Positions 23,038 to 30,909 of a stretch of DNA of 35,207 nucleotides are shown one piece after another. The translations under genes and the position numbers were made by a program. The stretch comes from Novosphingobium guangzhouense. Lineage in GTDB: Bacteria; Pseudomonadota; Alphaproteobacteria; Sphingomonadales; Sphingomonadaceae. Below the pieces are notes generated by a model, which worked only from the letters and a program-made list of their open reading frames with translations, searched no databases and was not told the DNA's origin. Location: positions 1-35,207 of the forward strand of contig NZ_LYMM01000055.1 of NCBI RefSeq assembly GCF_002896965.1, given 5' to 3'. Each line of letters opens with the position of its first letter. Positions within the stretch are counted from its first letter, which is position 1.

Positions 23038-24549
23038 ATGGCCGAAAACGGTGAAATTGCACGGCTTCGCGCCTTGCTGGCATGCTCGGAAGCGGACCTG
23101 CAACGCGCGAACGCGCAGATAGCTGCCCTGGAAGCAAGTGAGCTACGCTATCGAGCGATGTTCGACGGCATCGACGAAGGGCTTTGCGTCATCGAGATGA
23201 TCGAAGATGAAGCTGGCCAGCCGATCGACTATCGGTTTCTTCAGGCCAATGCGGCCTTCGTCCGGCAGACCGGACTTAAAGACGCGATGGGGCGCACGGT
23301 CCGGGACATGGTTCCCGGACACGAACAACACTGGTTCGACATTTACGGGCGTATTGCTCGCACTGGGATCGCCGAGAGGTTCGAGGATCGGGTTGAGGCG
23401 CTCGGACGTTGGTATGACGTCTATGCGATGCCTTTCGGAGCGCCTGGCGACCTGCAGGTGGCGGTGCTTTTCCGCGACGTCCTTGACCGCAAACAGACGG
23501 AAATGCGCTTGGTCGAAAGCGAAAACCGGTTGGCTGCCATATTCGAATCAGCACCGGTAGGCATCGCGCTCGCGGACAGGAACGGCAACATGCTTCTGGC
23601 CAATGCCGAGGCACAGCGCCTCTTTCCTTCGCGCAGGATACCCTCGCATGACCCCGAGTTCGGACCGAGATGGCGAGCGGTGTCTGACGATGGCGAGCCG
23701 GTCGCATTGAGCGATTATCCTGCAATCAAGGCGTTGAACGGTATCAGTACGGTTCCGGGAATGGAGTTTACCTGGACCGACGAAGACGGTGCCGTTCATT
23801 GGGCGACCGTGTCGTCCGTGCCGCTCCGTGACGATGGAGGGACGATTTCAGGCTCCGTCATCGTGATCCATGAGGTGGACGAGCTCAAGCGCTCTCAGGA
23901 GGCCCTTCGCGAAAGCGAGAGGCGGCTGCAGATGCTCCTTGCCGAATTGCAGCACCGAGTGCGGAACATTCTGACTGTGATCCGCTCGGTATTTTCTCGG
24001 ACCGTCGAAACTGGCGGAGACATCCAAAGCATCGCCAATCACTTCACGGGAAGACTGGATAATCTCGCGCGCGCACAGATGGTCGCGACCCAGAGCGCGC
24101 ATGGTTATGCCGATCTGGAAAACCTCATTCGCGATGAACTGCTGAGCGTCGGAGTGAGCGATGGAGAGACCGTCACGATCTGCGGTCCTGGTATCGAGCT
24201 GAATGCTCAACTGACCGAATCGCTGGGTCTTGCCTTCCATGAGCTGACTACCAACGCTCTGAAATACGGCGCTTTACGGTTTCCCGAAGCGCGACTCGAA
24301 ATTCATTGGGAGGTTAACCTAGATGATAAGGGCATCTGTTCACTTGACCTTACATGGTCCGAACAGGGGGTTCCCGTCATCAGTTCCCAGCCCACCCGCA
24401 GAGGGTTCGGCTGCGAGTTGATCGAGGATGCGCTGCCATACCGTTCGGGGGTGACCACCAGCCTCGAATTCCGTGGCGGCGGCGTGTTCTGCCTTCTGTC
24501 CGCACCGCAGTCCGAGGGGGGCGCGGGGGCCGCATGGAAGGAGTTGTGA
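23038..24549 (+). CDS. PAS-domain HWE-family sensor histidine kinase
   Basis: The product has 503 residues from the ATG at 23038, which lacks a clear ribosome binding site. A short coiled-coil-like N-terminus is followed by two PAS domains (about 35-155 and 160-290), then an HWE kinase core: H-box AELQHRVRNILTVIRSVFSR with phospho-acceptor His306, N-box HELTTNALKYGAL (401-413) and the W-x-E motif WSE (440-442) that defines the family. No membrane segment is seen, so it is a soluble sensor. The response regulator starts 3 bp after its stop, and a Crp/Fnr gene follows. Such kinases often feed single-domain regulators and the general stress response in alphaproteobacteria. The real N-terminus may be longer. 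Confidence 0.92.
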   Translation: MAENGEIARLRALLACSEADLQRANAQIAALEASELRYRAMFDGIDEGLCVIEMIEDEAGQPIDYRFLQANAAFVRQTGLKDAMGRTVRDMVPGHEQHWFDIYGRIARTGIAERFEDRVEALGRWYDVYAMPFGAPGDLQVAVLFRDVLDRKQTEMRLVESENRLAAIFESAPVGIALADRNGNMLLANAEAQRLFPSRRIPSHDPEFGPRWRAVSDDGEPVALSDYPAIKALNGISTVPGMEFTWTDEDGAVHWATVSSVPLRDDGGTISGSVIVIHEVDELKRSQEALRESERRLQMLLAELQHRVRNILTVIRSVFSRTVETGGDIQSIANHFTGRLDNLARAQMVATQSAHGYADLENLIRDELLSVGVSDGETVTICGPGIELNAQLTESLGLAFHELTTNALKYGALRFPEARLEIHWEVNLDDKGICSLDLTWSEQGVPVISSQPTRRGFGCELIEDALPYRSGVTTSLEFRGGGVFCLLSAPQSEGGAGAAWKEL

Positions 24550-24552
24550 AAA

Positions 24553-24927
24553 ATGCCTGCCTCACTCGTCGGCAAACGCATTCTTGTCGTCGAGGATGAA
24601 TATTTCATTGCTGCGGACCTGCGCAACGGGCTGGTAGAGCAGGCCGTCACGGTCATCGGACCAACCGGAGACCTGGCAACCGCGCTGGAGATGCTGTCCG
24701 GCGAAAAGCCGGATGCAGCAGTGCTCGACATCAACTTGAACGACCAGCTGTCATGGCCGCTCGCCATCGAGCTACAGCGCCGGGCCATCCCTTTCCTGTT
24801 CGTGACCGGTTACGATTCCTGGTATCTCCCGGAGGCATTTCGCGACGTTCCTCAGCTGGCTAAGCCCTTTTCGATGGCAGTCCTGATCGGAACCCTGAGC
24901 GGTTTGGTCGGAGTCCCGGACGCGTGA
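24553..24927 (+). CDS. Single-domain response regulator, FAT GUY-like (1)
   Basis: The product has 124 residues and only a receiver domain: acidic pocket VVEDEYF (Glu14-Asp15), phospho-acceptor Asp59 in AVLDINLND, switch segment PFLFVTGYDSWY and Lys104 in LAKPF. The FVTGYD segment resembles the FAT GUY motif of alphaproteobacterial regulators that partner HWE and HisKA_2 kinases. With no output domain it probably acts as a phosphate shuttle or protein-binding switch. It starts 3 bp after the kinase stop and its TGA shares a base with the next ATG, so the three genes form one operon. Confidence 0.92.
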   Translation: MPASLVGKRILVVEDEYFIAADLRNGLVEQAVTVIGPTGDLATALEMLSGEKPDAAVLDINLNDQLSWPLAIELQRRAIPFLFVTGYDSWYLPEAFRDVPQLAKPFSMAVLIGTLSGLVGVPDA

Positions 24928-25655
24928 TGCCTGTTGTCAGCGGAGGGCAATCGAAGCCGCCCGCGATCCGCCGGATAGCTTCGCTGGCACCGCTCAGCGA
25001 TGCCGAAATCTCGATGCTGGCGAGAGCATCGGCCGAATGGACACACCTTACCGCGCGGCGGGAATTCGTCATCGAGGGCGACCCTGTTCCGCAGATGCAG
25101 ATCCTGCTGAGCGGGTGGGTGGCCAGCGTGCGGCAACTTGCAGATGGGCGCCGACAGATTCTCGGCTTCCTGCTTCCGGGCGACATAATCGGTCTGTGCC
25201 CCCAGCCAGAGCCTCTCGCCCTGTCGACTCTCACCAGTCTGACCGACGTTTCCGTGTGCCCGGCGCCTCGCTCGGCACCGCACGGTTCACTTGCGCGAGC
25301 TTATGCGATGGCCAAGGCACTCGACGAAGCCCATCATCTGGCTCACATTTGCCGGGTGGGTCGCCTTAATGCTCAGGAGCGCCTCGCGGATCTTTTGCTG
25401 GAACTCCACGACCGTCTCGAGCTAGCGGGACTGACCGATGGCGGAAGCTTCGAACTTCCGCTGACGCAGGAGATTCTTGCCGATGCTCTTGGACTTACTC
25501 AGGTTCACGTGAATCGCACGCTCCAGCTCATGCGGCGATCGGGTGATCTCGACTGGAAGGAGCGGCGTGTCACGTTGCATGATCCGTCGGCGCTGGCCGT
25601 CAAGATCGGACGTGATAGGGTCAGGGTATCGGCGCTGCAGTCACCTGCCGTCTAG
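24927..25655 (+). CDS. Crp/Fnr family transcriptional regulator (3)
   Basis: The product has 242 residues from the ATG at 24927, which overlaps the regulator stop (TGATG); a GTG one codon earlier is possible. The sensor domain keeps REFVIEGDPVPQMQILLSGW and FLLPGDIIGLC, and the HTH is PLTQEILADALGLTQVHVNR (about 173-192). It is part of the kinase/response-regulator operon, which suggests that its activity or expression follows the sensor. The gene is intact. Its HTH is very similar to those of regulators 1 and 2, so they may share targets. Confidence 0.9.
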   Translation: MPVVSGGQSKPPAIRRIASLAPLSDAEISMLARASAEWTHLTARREFVIEGDPVPQMQILLSGWVASVRQLADGRRQILGFLLPGDIIGLCPQPEPLALSTLTSLTDVSVCPAPRSAPHGSLARAYAMAKALDEAHHLAHICRVGRLNAQERLADLLLELHDRLELAGLTDGGSFELPLTQEILADALGLTQVHVNRTLQLMRRSGDLDWKERRVTLHDPSALAVKIGRDRVRVSALQSPAV

Positions 25656-25712
25656 CCGCATGCCCGCCGCGGCATCCGCTTTTCTCACTTATCTTGGTGA
25701 ATGGACTGACGC

Positions 25713-25739
25713 GGCAACTCGGCGGCGTCCACTCTCGTT
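25713..25739 (+). promoter_or_regulatory. EcfG-like (general stress) promoter candidate
   Basis: GGCAAC (25713-25718) and CGTT (25736-25739) are 17 nt apart. The alphaproteobacterial EcfG consensus is GGAAC, 16-17 nt, CGTT, so the -35 has one mismatch and the -10 is perfect. It lies 36 bp before the ATG of a small hydrophilic protein of stress-protein character. Confidence 0.45.
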
Positions 25740-25775
25740 GCAGCAAAGGAAATCGGAAAAAGGAAGGATGCAACG

Positions 25776-26042
25776 ATGGGCGGCGGCGGAGAATATGAGC
25801 CCAAGGACTCTGGCAAGGTGACGGGTGACGCAGGGAAGCCAGGCAAGTCTTGGCGGGATCAAGAAAGTCCTGCAGCCGGAAGAGGCGAATACGAACCTCG
25901 CGATCAGCGCAACGTCACCGGACAGCCTGCAAGCGAACGCGACCGGTGGAGCAGGGAAGAGGTTGATCCGCCCAAGGCCGGCGGCGAACCGGCGGAAGGT
26001 GTGCGAGCAGCCGCCCGCTCAACCGAAAACCGAAAATCCTGA
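25776..26042 (+). CDS. Small hydrophilic protein with internal repeat, hypothetical
   Basis: The product has 88 residues. An AAGGAAGG ribosome binding site precedes the ATG. It is almost entirely polar and probably disordered. Two related units occur: GEYEPKDSGKVTG (5-17) and GEYEPRDQRNVTG (37-49). Small disordered proteins of this type are typical targets of the general stress response, and a possible EcfG promoter lies upstream. No biochemical function can be given. The overall composition resembles hydrophilin-like proteins. Confidence 0.65.
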   Translation: MGGGGEYEPKDSGKVTGDAGKPGKSWRDQESPAAGRGEYEPRDQRNVTGQPASERDRWSREEVDPPKAGGEPAEGVRAAARSTENRKS

Positions 26043-26200
26043 GCCTTCTTTACTGCTGGGACCTGCGCGATCCGCGCACAATTCCTCTACCCGGGTCAAC
26101 ATCCGTCAGTCCGTATGAGCGGGTGACGGCGTCATGTGCAGCGGCATGGCTTGCGTGTTCAGGCTCATACCTGCACGCTTCACATCAGGATGCCGGCGGG

Positions 26201-26809
26201 TCAGCCGGGATAGGGATGCCCTTGAAAAAGCCGTGCCAGATGCGCCGCATTTCCTGCAACCATGCGGGCTGTCCGCGTTACTTTGTCCGGGACAGCGTCG
26301 AGATCCTTGAAGTCGACTGATCCCATCGCCTCGCCTACCCAGTAGCAGGCCGCCACCGCCGGAACCGTCCAGCCGACATCGTTCAGAGCCTGGAACATCT
26401 GAGCGGAGCAAAAGTGGGCACCGTCCTCGTTGCCGACGATCGTAGCGACAGCAACCTTGCTGTAGCTGGGCATCCGGTCCTTTTCGTCCGTTTCCGAGAG
26501 GAAGGCGTCCATCCGTTCCAGTACGCGTTTGGCGACACTGCTCATCTGTCCCATCCAGATCGGTCCGCCAAGGATCAGGATGTCGTGCGCCAGTATCTTG
26601 GCCCGCAATTGCGGCCAGTCGTCGCCTTCGCCTTCGTCCGATGTCACGCCTGGACGAATGTCGAGCGCGGCGACCCGCACCGTTTCCGACACCTCGACGT
26701 CACGTTCCCGAAAGGCATCGGCAAGCACGGCGATCATCGCGTCGGTGGAGGATTCCTCATTCACGTCGGACTTGAGAGTGCAATTCAGCGCGACGGCCTT
26801 GATGGACAT
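26201..26809 (-). CDS. NADPH-dependent FMN reductase / flavodoxin-family protein
   Basis: The product has 202 residues from the ATG at 26807-26809, with a GGAG ribosome binding site; a 29-codon upstream extension lacks similarity. The N-terminal AVALNCTLKSDVNEESSTD is the FMN phosphate-binding loop region, ILILGGPIWMGQMSSVAKRV the second flavin contact and VATIVGNEDGAHFCSAQMF the third. It is a soluble flavoprotein that probably reduces quinones or other small molecules with NAD(P)H. It stands alone, convergent with the small gene at 25776. No clear EcfG promoter was seen. Confidence 0.88.
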   Translation of the reverse strand: MSIKAVALNCTLKSDVNEESSTDAMIAVLADAFRERDVEVSETVRVAALDIRPGVTSDEGEGDDWPQLRAKILAHDILILGGPIWMGQMSSVAKRVLERMDAFLSETDEKDRMPSYSKVAVATIVGNEDGAHFCSAQMFQALNDVGWTVPAVAACYWVGEAMGSVDFKDLDAVPDKVTRTARMVAGNAAHLARLFQGHPYPG

Positions 26810-27112
26810 GGACGGCTCCGTTCTCGTTATTGATGCATCGCCCTGACAACGGCCACGTGCCGTGGTGGCATCACCGGGATTCATCCATGTTAGCAACTAA
26901 CCTGTCGGGTGCCGACTGGGAGCGTTCCAGCCTTGCCGTGGTCAGGCTGTCGAGACGTGAAGTTTTCGCTCGTGCGCAGATGGATCGAGGTAGCAACTCC
27001 ATTTACGCAGATTCCTTAACCTCGATCAGGATTTCGTGTTTTACATATTGATATCGAGTGGATTGGGCGCATCCATTGGTTCGACCGCGAACAAATAGCC
27101 AAAGGGATTGCT

Positions 27113-27502
27113 GTGGAACCGGGCCGAGCGAACCTTGAACTTAGCGATAAAACCATCCTGGTGGTCGAAGACGAATTCTTCATCGCCCAGGATTTGCGCG
27201 AAGAAATTGAAGGTGCCGGTGGGCGCGTGATCGGGCCATGCCCAAATGTCGATGCAGCGCTCAGACAGCTGGATATCCAGACACCCGACTGCGCGATGAT
27301 CGACATCAACCTTGGCGAAGGTATGTCGTTTGCGCTCCCACATCTGCTGACTGATCGGCACGTGCCATTCGTTTTCCTGACCGGCTATGACGCCGCGATG
27401 ATTCCCGAGCCCTTCGGTAAAACGCCCTACATTGCCAAACCGCCACACCGCCACGCCGTGATCGCTGCTTTACGGGACCTGTGCCGCCCCGAACCAATCT
27501 AG
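27113..27502 (+). CDS. Single-domain response regulator, FAT GUY-like (2)
   Basis: The product has 129 residues from the GTG at 27113, with AAAGGGA about 4-10 nt upstream. Receiver motifs are VVEDEFFIAQDL, phospho-acceptor Asp64 in AMIDINLGE, PFVFLTGYDAAM and Lys in YIAKPPH. It is clearly a paralogue of the regulator at 24553 and shares the FxTGYD segment. There is no kinase next to it, so it may be an extra target or phosphate sink of the HWE kinase at 23038. It has no output domain. Confidence 0.9.
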   Translation: MEPGRANLELSDKTILVVEDEFFIAQDLREEIEGAGGRVIGPCPNVDAALRQLDIQTPDCAMIDINLGEGMSFALPHLLTDRHVPFVFLTGYDAAMIPEPFGKTPYIAKPPHRHAVIAALRDLCRPEPI

Positions 27503-27617
27503 GCCGGGCTGCTTCGCGCATTCACGACATATCGATAACATGGATCAAGGCCGCGGAGCATCCGCCTCGCCACGCAATTAGCCCTTCGTGCCCGACCGCA
27601 TCGGAGGAGACTGGCAG

Positions 27618-28004
27618 ATGTCGCTTCACAACATGATCGCCCTTCATCCGGACGTCGAGACGTTGAACGAAGACCTCGCCACTGCCGCGCGCCATGCGCT
27701 TTTCTGTGCAGCCTTGTGCACCTCCTGTGCGGATGCCTGCCTCGCGGAAGCGGGGCAGATGCGCCAGTGCATTCGTGTCTGCCTCGACTGCGCGGACGTC
27801 TGCGCTGTCACCAGCCGTATCGCCGTGCGGCGTACGGGAAGCAATGTCGCGGTCTTGGGCGCGATGATCGAGACATGCATCTTCACCTGCGAGGCCTGCG
27901 CCCGCGAATGCGCGCGGCATGAGCATGAGCATTGCCGGCTCTGTGCGGAAATGTGCCGCGAATGCGCTGCCGACTGCCGCAAGGCGCTCCCTGACCTCAA
28001 CTGA
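27618..28004 (+). CDS. Cysteine-rich four-helix copper-binding-type protein (DUF326)
   Basis: The product has 128 residues from the ATG at 27618, chosen for its GGAGGAGA ribosome binding site 7 nt upstream. It has seventeen cysteines, in CxxxC, CxxC and related spacings along helices (FCAALCTSCADACL, then QCIRVCLDCADVC, CIFTCEACAREC and HCRLCAEMCRECAADC) plus an HEHEH cluster. This is the DUF326/Csp-like pattern of four-helix bundles that store Cu(I). No signal peptide is seen, so it is cytosolic. It heads a row of small stress-type genes on the same strand. Confidence 0.88.
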   Translation: MSLHNMIALHPDVETLNEDLATAARHALFCAALCTSCADACLAEAGQMRQCIRVCLDCADVCAVTSRIAVRRTGSNVAVLGAMIETCIFTCEACARECARHEHEHCRLCAEMCRECAADCRKALPDLN

Positions 28005-28020
28005 GCGAAAGGAAAGAGCG

Positions 28021-28311
28021 GTGACACAGAAGAAGTGGTCGCAGGAGGTGACAGAGCGTTCGGATGCCCTGGACCTCGACGGGGACCTCTTCAAACAGGG
28101 CGATCCGGCCAAGATCGCCGCATCCCTCAAGCGTTCGGCAGAGCATAGCAAACGGCGCAAGGGCACGCCGCTTCAATCCGCAATGAGCATGCTGACGTTC
28201 TACATCAACCGTGCCGGAGACCATCTCGGCAAGCAGCAACGCGATGTCCTTGAGCAGGCGAAGGACGAACTGCGTAAGGCGTTCGGGAAGAAACCTCATG
28301 CAGCGGAATAA
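28021..28311 (+). CDS. DUF3175 domain protein
   Basis: The product has 96 residues from the GTG at 28021, 16 bp after the previous stop, with AAAGGAAAG upstream. The family pattern KWSQEVTERSDALDLDGDLF, then SLKRSAEHSKRRKGTP and SAMSMLTFYINRAGDHL matches DUF3175. It is a small basic soluble protein of unknown role. Probably co-transcribed with the DUF326 gene. Confidence 0.85.
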   Translation: MTQKKWSQEVTERSDALDLDGDLFKQGDPAKIAASLKRSAEHSKRRKGTPLQSAMSMLTFYINRAGDHLGKQQRDVLEQAKDELRKAFGKKPHAAE

Positions 28312-28347
28312 TCATTCGCCCACTGAAATACACCAGGAGGAAGACAC

Positions 28348-28614
28348 ATGACCGATCTCAGTCAGGTTACCGAGCACATGGAAATCATAGGCGCCGATGG
28401 CGTGCATATTGGCACCGTCGACAGGGTCGAGGGTGATCGGATCAAGATGACCAAGGCCGACAGCGGATCGCACAGCGACCATCATCACTACATCGCTGGT
28501 GGTCTGGTCGTCGCAGTAGAGGGCAATCAGGTACGGCTGTCTGCAGCGGGGGCCGAGGCCGCTTTGCTGGAGGAGGAAGAAGGGGGTGAACCGTTGAGCG
28601 ACCGGGGTTCCTGA
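28348..28614 (+). CDS. DUF2171 domain protein
   Basis: The product has 88 residues. An AGGAGG ribosome binding site lies upstream of the ATG. The segment MEIIGADGVHIGTVDRVEGD followed by RIKMTKAD and the HHHYIAG block is the PRC-barrel-like DUF2171 pattern. It is soluble, with an acidic C-terminus (EEEEGGE). Members are often found among sphingomonad stress genes; the biochemical role is unknown. It is part of the 27618-28931 run of small genes. Confidence 0.85.
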   Translation: MTDLSQVTEHMEIIGADGVHIGTVDRVEGDRIKMTKADSGSHSDHHHYIAGGLVVAVEGNQVRLSAAGAEAALLEEEEGGEPLSDRGS

Positions 28615-28634
28615 GGAAGAGAAAGGACCGCATC

Positions 28635-28931
28635 ATGCCCCGTGGAGACAAATCCAGCTATACCGACAAGCAGAAGCGCAAGGCGGAGCACATCGAGGAA
28701 GGCTACGAGGACCGCGGCGTCGGCCACAAGGAAGCCGAGCGGCGGGCCTGGGCTACGGTCAACAAGGAATCCGGCGGCGGTAACAAATCGGGCTCGGGTC
28801 GCGGCAGGAAGGAAAACCACGCCTCGTCTCGTAAAGGGGGGCGCATCGGCGGGTCCAGCCAGAGTCACGAACAGCGTTCGGCGGCCGCCAAGAAAGGTTG
28901 GGAGACCCGCCGGAAAAAAGGGGGCGGTTGA
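28635..28931 (+). CDS. Small basic plasmid-stabilisation/KGG-like protein
   Basis: The product has 98 residues. Its N-terminal half (SYTDKQKRKAEHIEEGYEDR and then KEAERRAWATVNKE) matches small proteins often annotated as plasmid stabilisation proteins, and its C-terminal half is glycine, lysine and serine-rich with SRKGGRIGG and EQRSAAAKKGWETRR, like KGG stress repeats. It is highly charged and probably disordered. A GAGAAAGGA ribosome binding site lies upstream. It closes the run of small genes. Confidence 0.75.
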   Translation: MPRGDKSSYTDKQKRKAEHIEEGYEDRGVGHKEAERRAWATVNKESGGGNKSGSGRGRKENHASSRKGGRIGGSSQSHEQRSAAAKKGWETRRKKGGG

Positions 28932-28945
28932 AGCCGACCCTGACG

Positions 28946-28983
28946 GTGTCAGGTGCGCGTGGTCATGGGTGCGCACCTGACAC
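28946..28983. terminator. Bidirectional hairpin between convergent genes
   Basis: GTGTCAGGTGCGC (28946-28958) is exactly complementary to 28971-28983, with a 12-nt loop. It lies between the convergent ends at 28931 and 28999. There is no T-run, so it is either a weak terminator or a barrier to antisense readthrough. Confidence 0.6.
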
Positions 28984-28998
28984 TGATCTTGCGCCCGG

Positions 28999-29973
28999 TC
29001 AGATGATCCCGGTTCCTCCATTGGCGCCGAATACGCTGCCCGAGGTGAAGCTCGTCCCGCTTTCCGCAAGAGTCACATAGAGCGAGGCCAGCTCGGCAGG
29101 TTGACCTGCACGGCCCAGCGGCGTGTCCTGCCCGAATTCCTTCAGCTTGCCCGGCAATTGCCCGCCTGCCACCTGCAGCGGCGTCCAGACCGGACCGGGG
29201 GCGACGGCGTTCACCCGGATACCCTTCGCTGCAAGCTGCTTGGCCAGCCCCTTGGTGAAGATCAGGATCGCGCCCTTGGTCGTCGCGTAATCCAGCAGCT
29301 CTTCTCCCGGACTGACCGAATTGACCGAGGCGGTATTTATGAAGCAGGCCCCTGGCTTCATCAGGGGAATGGCCGCCTTGCTGATATGGAACATCGCATA
29401 GACGTTGGTCTTCATGGTCCGGTCGAACTATTCCTCGCTGATCTCGTCGATTGAGGCCTTGGACTGCTGATAGGCCGCATTGTTGACGACGATATCGAGA
29501 CCTCCGAGAGCCTGCGCTGCCTGCGCCACGAGATTGTGACAGAAACGGGCGTCTGTAAGATCGCCCGGAAGCAGCTTCACTTTGCACCCTTCCGCCAGCA
29601 GCAGCCGCGCGACGTCCTGAGCGTCCGGCTCCTCGGTCGGATAGTAGTTGATCGCAATGTCCGCGCCCTCGCGGGCAAATGCGATCGCTGCGGCGCGGCC
29701 AATGCCGGAATCGCCGCCGGTTACAAGCGCCCTGCGCCCCTTGAGACGGCCGCTTCCACGATATGTTGCCTCACCGCAGTCCGGCACCGGCTTCATGTCG
29801 CGCTGGAGCGCGGGCCATTCCTGCCGTTGCTCTGGAAACGGGTCGCTGGTGTGATTGGATGTGGGATCCTGCATCGGTCTGCTTTCTTTCGCCAGGGACG
29901 GGACCGCGGCGAGAGTCGCTCCGGCCAATGTCGCGCCCTTCAGGACGTCACGGCGTGTGCTGGGGTCAGTCAT
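28999..29973 (-). pseudogene. Tat-signal SDR oxidoreductase interrupted by in-frame TAG
   Basis: From the ATG at 29971-29973 the product begins TDPSTRRDVLKGATLAGATL, a twin-arginine signal, followed by a short-chain dehydrogenase with TGGDSGIGRAAAIAF (NAD-binding), NNAAYQ and, after the break, INTASVNSV, the YATTK catalytic pair and RVNAVAPGPVWTPL. The frame is interrupted by TAG at codon 182 (29428-29430), between ISEE and FDRTMKTN, where Gln (CAG) would be expected in relatives. Total length without the stop would be 324 residues. A restart at the Met at 29415 would lack the cofactor site. It is last in the 33469-to-28999 operon. Loss of function seems likely. Confidence 0.75.
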
Positions 29974-30046
29974 ACGGCTGATTTCCTTGTCCTCGGAACC
30001 TCGTCCCGTCGTATCGAAAGGGGGCATCAAGGGGAGGGTATGGTCT

Positions 30047-30865
30047 TCATCCGGCAAGGAATGCGAGCAGATCGCGGTTGAGCCGGTCGGGTGCGGTCGC
30101 GAACAGGCCGTGCGGCTCACCGTCGTATTCTACCAGTTGCGCGCCAGCGATGCTGGCGGCCGCTGCACGTCCTGCCGGATCGATCGGCACCGTCTTGTCG
30201 GAGGTGCCGTGGATCACCAGCGTCGGGATATCGAAGGCCGGCAAGTCCGGCCGAAAATCCGTACCCCCGAAGGCATCGACGCAGTCGATTGTGGCCTTCG
30301 GGCTTGCCATGATCGCGAGCGCGAACGTCCAGTCGAGCAATGCGCTCGACACCGGCCTGGAGACCAGGCCAACGCCATAGAACATCTTGGCGAATGTCTG
30401 GAGGAAGGCGAACCGATCCTCGCGGATCTGCGCCTTCATGTCTTCGAAGACCGCGGCATCGACGCCGTCCGGATTGCTGTCGTCCTTCAGCAGATACGGC
30501 ACGACCGAGGATACGAGCACCGCGCGGTCCACTTTGCCGGAGCCGTAGCGCGCCAGGTAGCGCGCGATCTCGCCTCCACCCATCGAGAAGCCCACCAGAG
30601 ACACCTTCGGAACATCGAGCTTGTCGATGACCGCGGCGAGATCGTCAGCGAACACGTCATAGGTATATCCGCCGTACGGATGGCCCGACTGACCGAACCC
30701 GCGCCGGTCGTAGGTAATGACGCGATATCCCGCCTCGAGCAAAGCAAGCGTCTGATATTCCCACATGTCCCCTGTCAGCGGCCAGCCGTGAATGAGGATG
30801 ACGGGCTTTCCCTCGCCCATGTCCTTGACGTGGATGACGTGGCCTTGCGGCGTCTCGATATGCAT
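30047..30865 (-). CDS. Alpha/beta hydrolase (chloroperoxidase-like)
   Basis: The product has 272 residues. The fold is clear: HGWPLTGDMWEYQ (oxyanion region), YDRRGFGQS, nucleophile elbow GFSMGGGE with Ser94, Asp in HGTSDKTVP (about 222) and His in GEPHGLF (about 251). This resembles non-haem chloroperoxidase/esterase-type enzymes. Soluble, no signal. The substrate is unknown. It is in the same direction as the SDR and dehydrogenase genes upstream, with a 44-bp gap, so they may share a transcript. Confidence 0.9.
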   Translation of the reverse strand: MHIETPQGHVIHVKDMGEGKPVILIHGWPLTGDMWEYQTLALLEAGYRVITYDRRGFGQSGHPYGGYTYDVFADDLAAVIDKLDVPKVSLVGFSMGGGEIARYLARYGSGKVDRAVLVSSVVPYLLKDDSNPDGVDAAVFEDMKAQIREDRFAFLQTFAKMFYGVGLVSRPVSSALLDWTFALAIMASPKATIDCVDAFGGTDFRPDLPAFDIPTLVIHGTSDKTVPIDPAGRAAAASIAGAQLVEYDGEPHGLFATAPDRLNRDLLAFLAG

Positions 30866-30909
30866 GGATTATCTGCTCCGACTGTCTGTTCGGGAAAAAT
30901 GGGAGGTAT

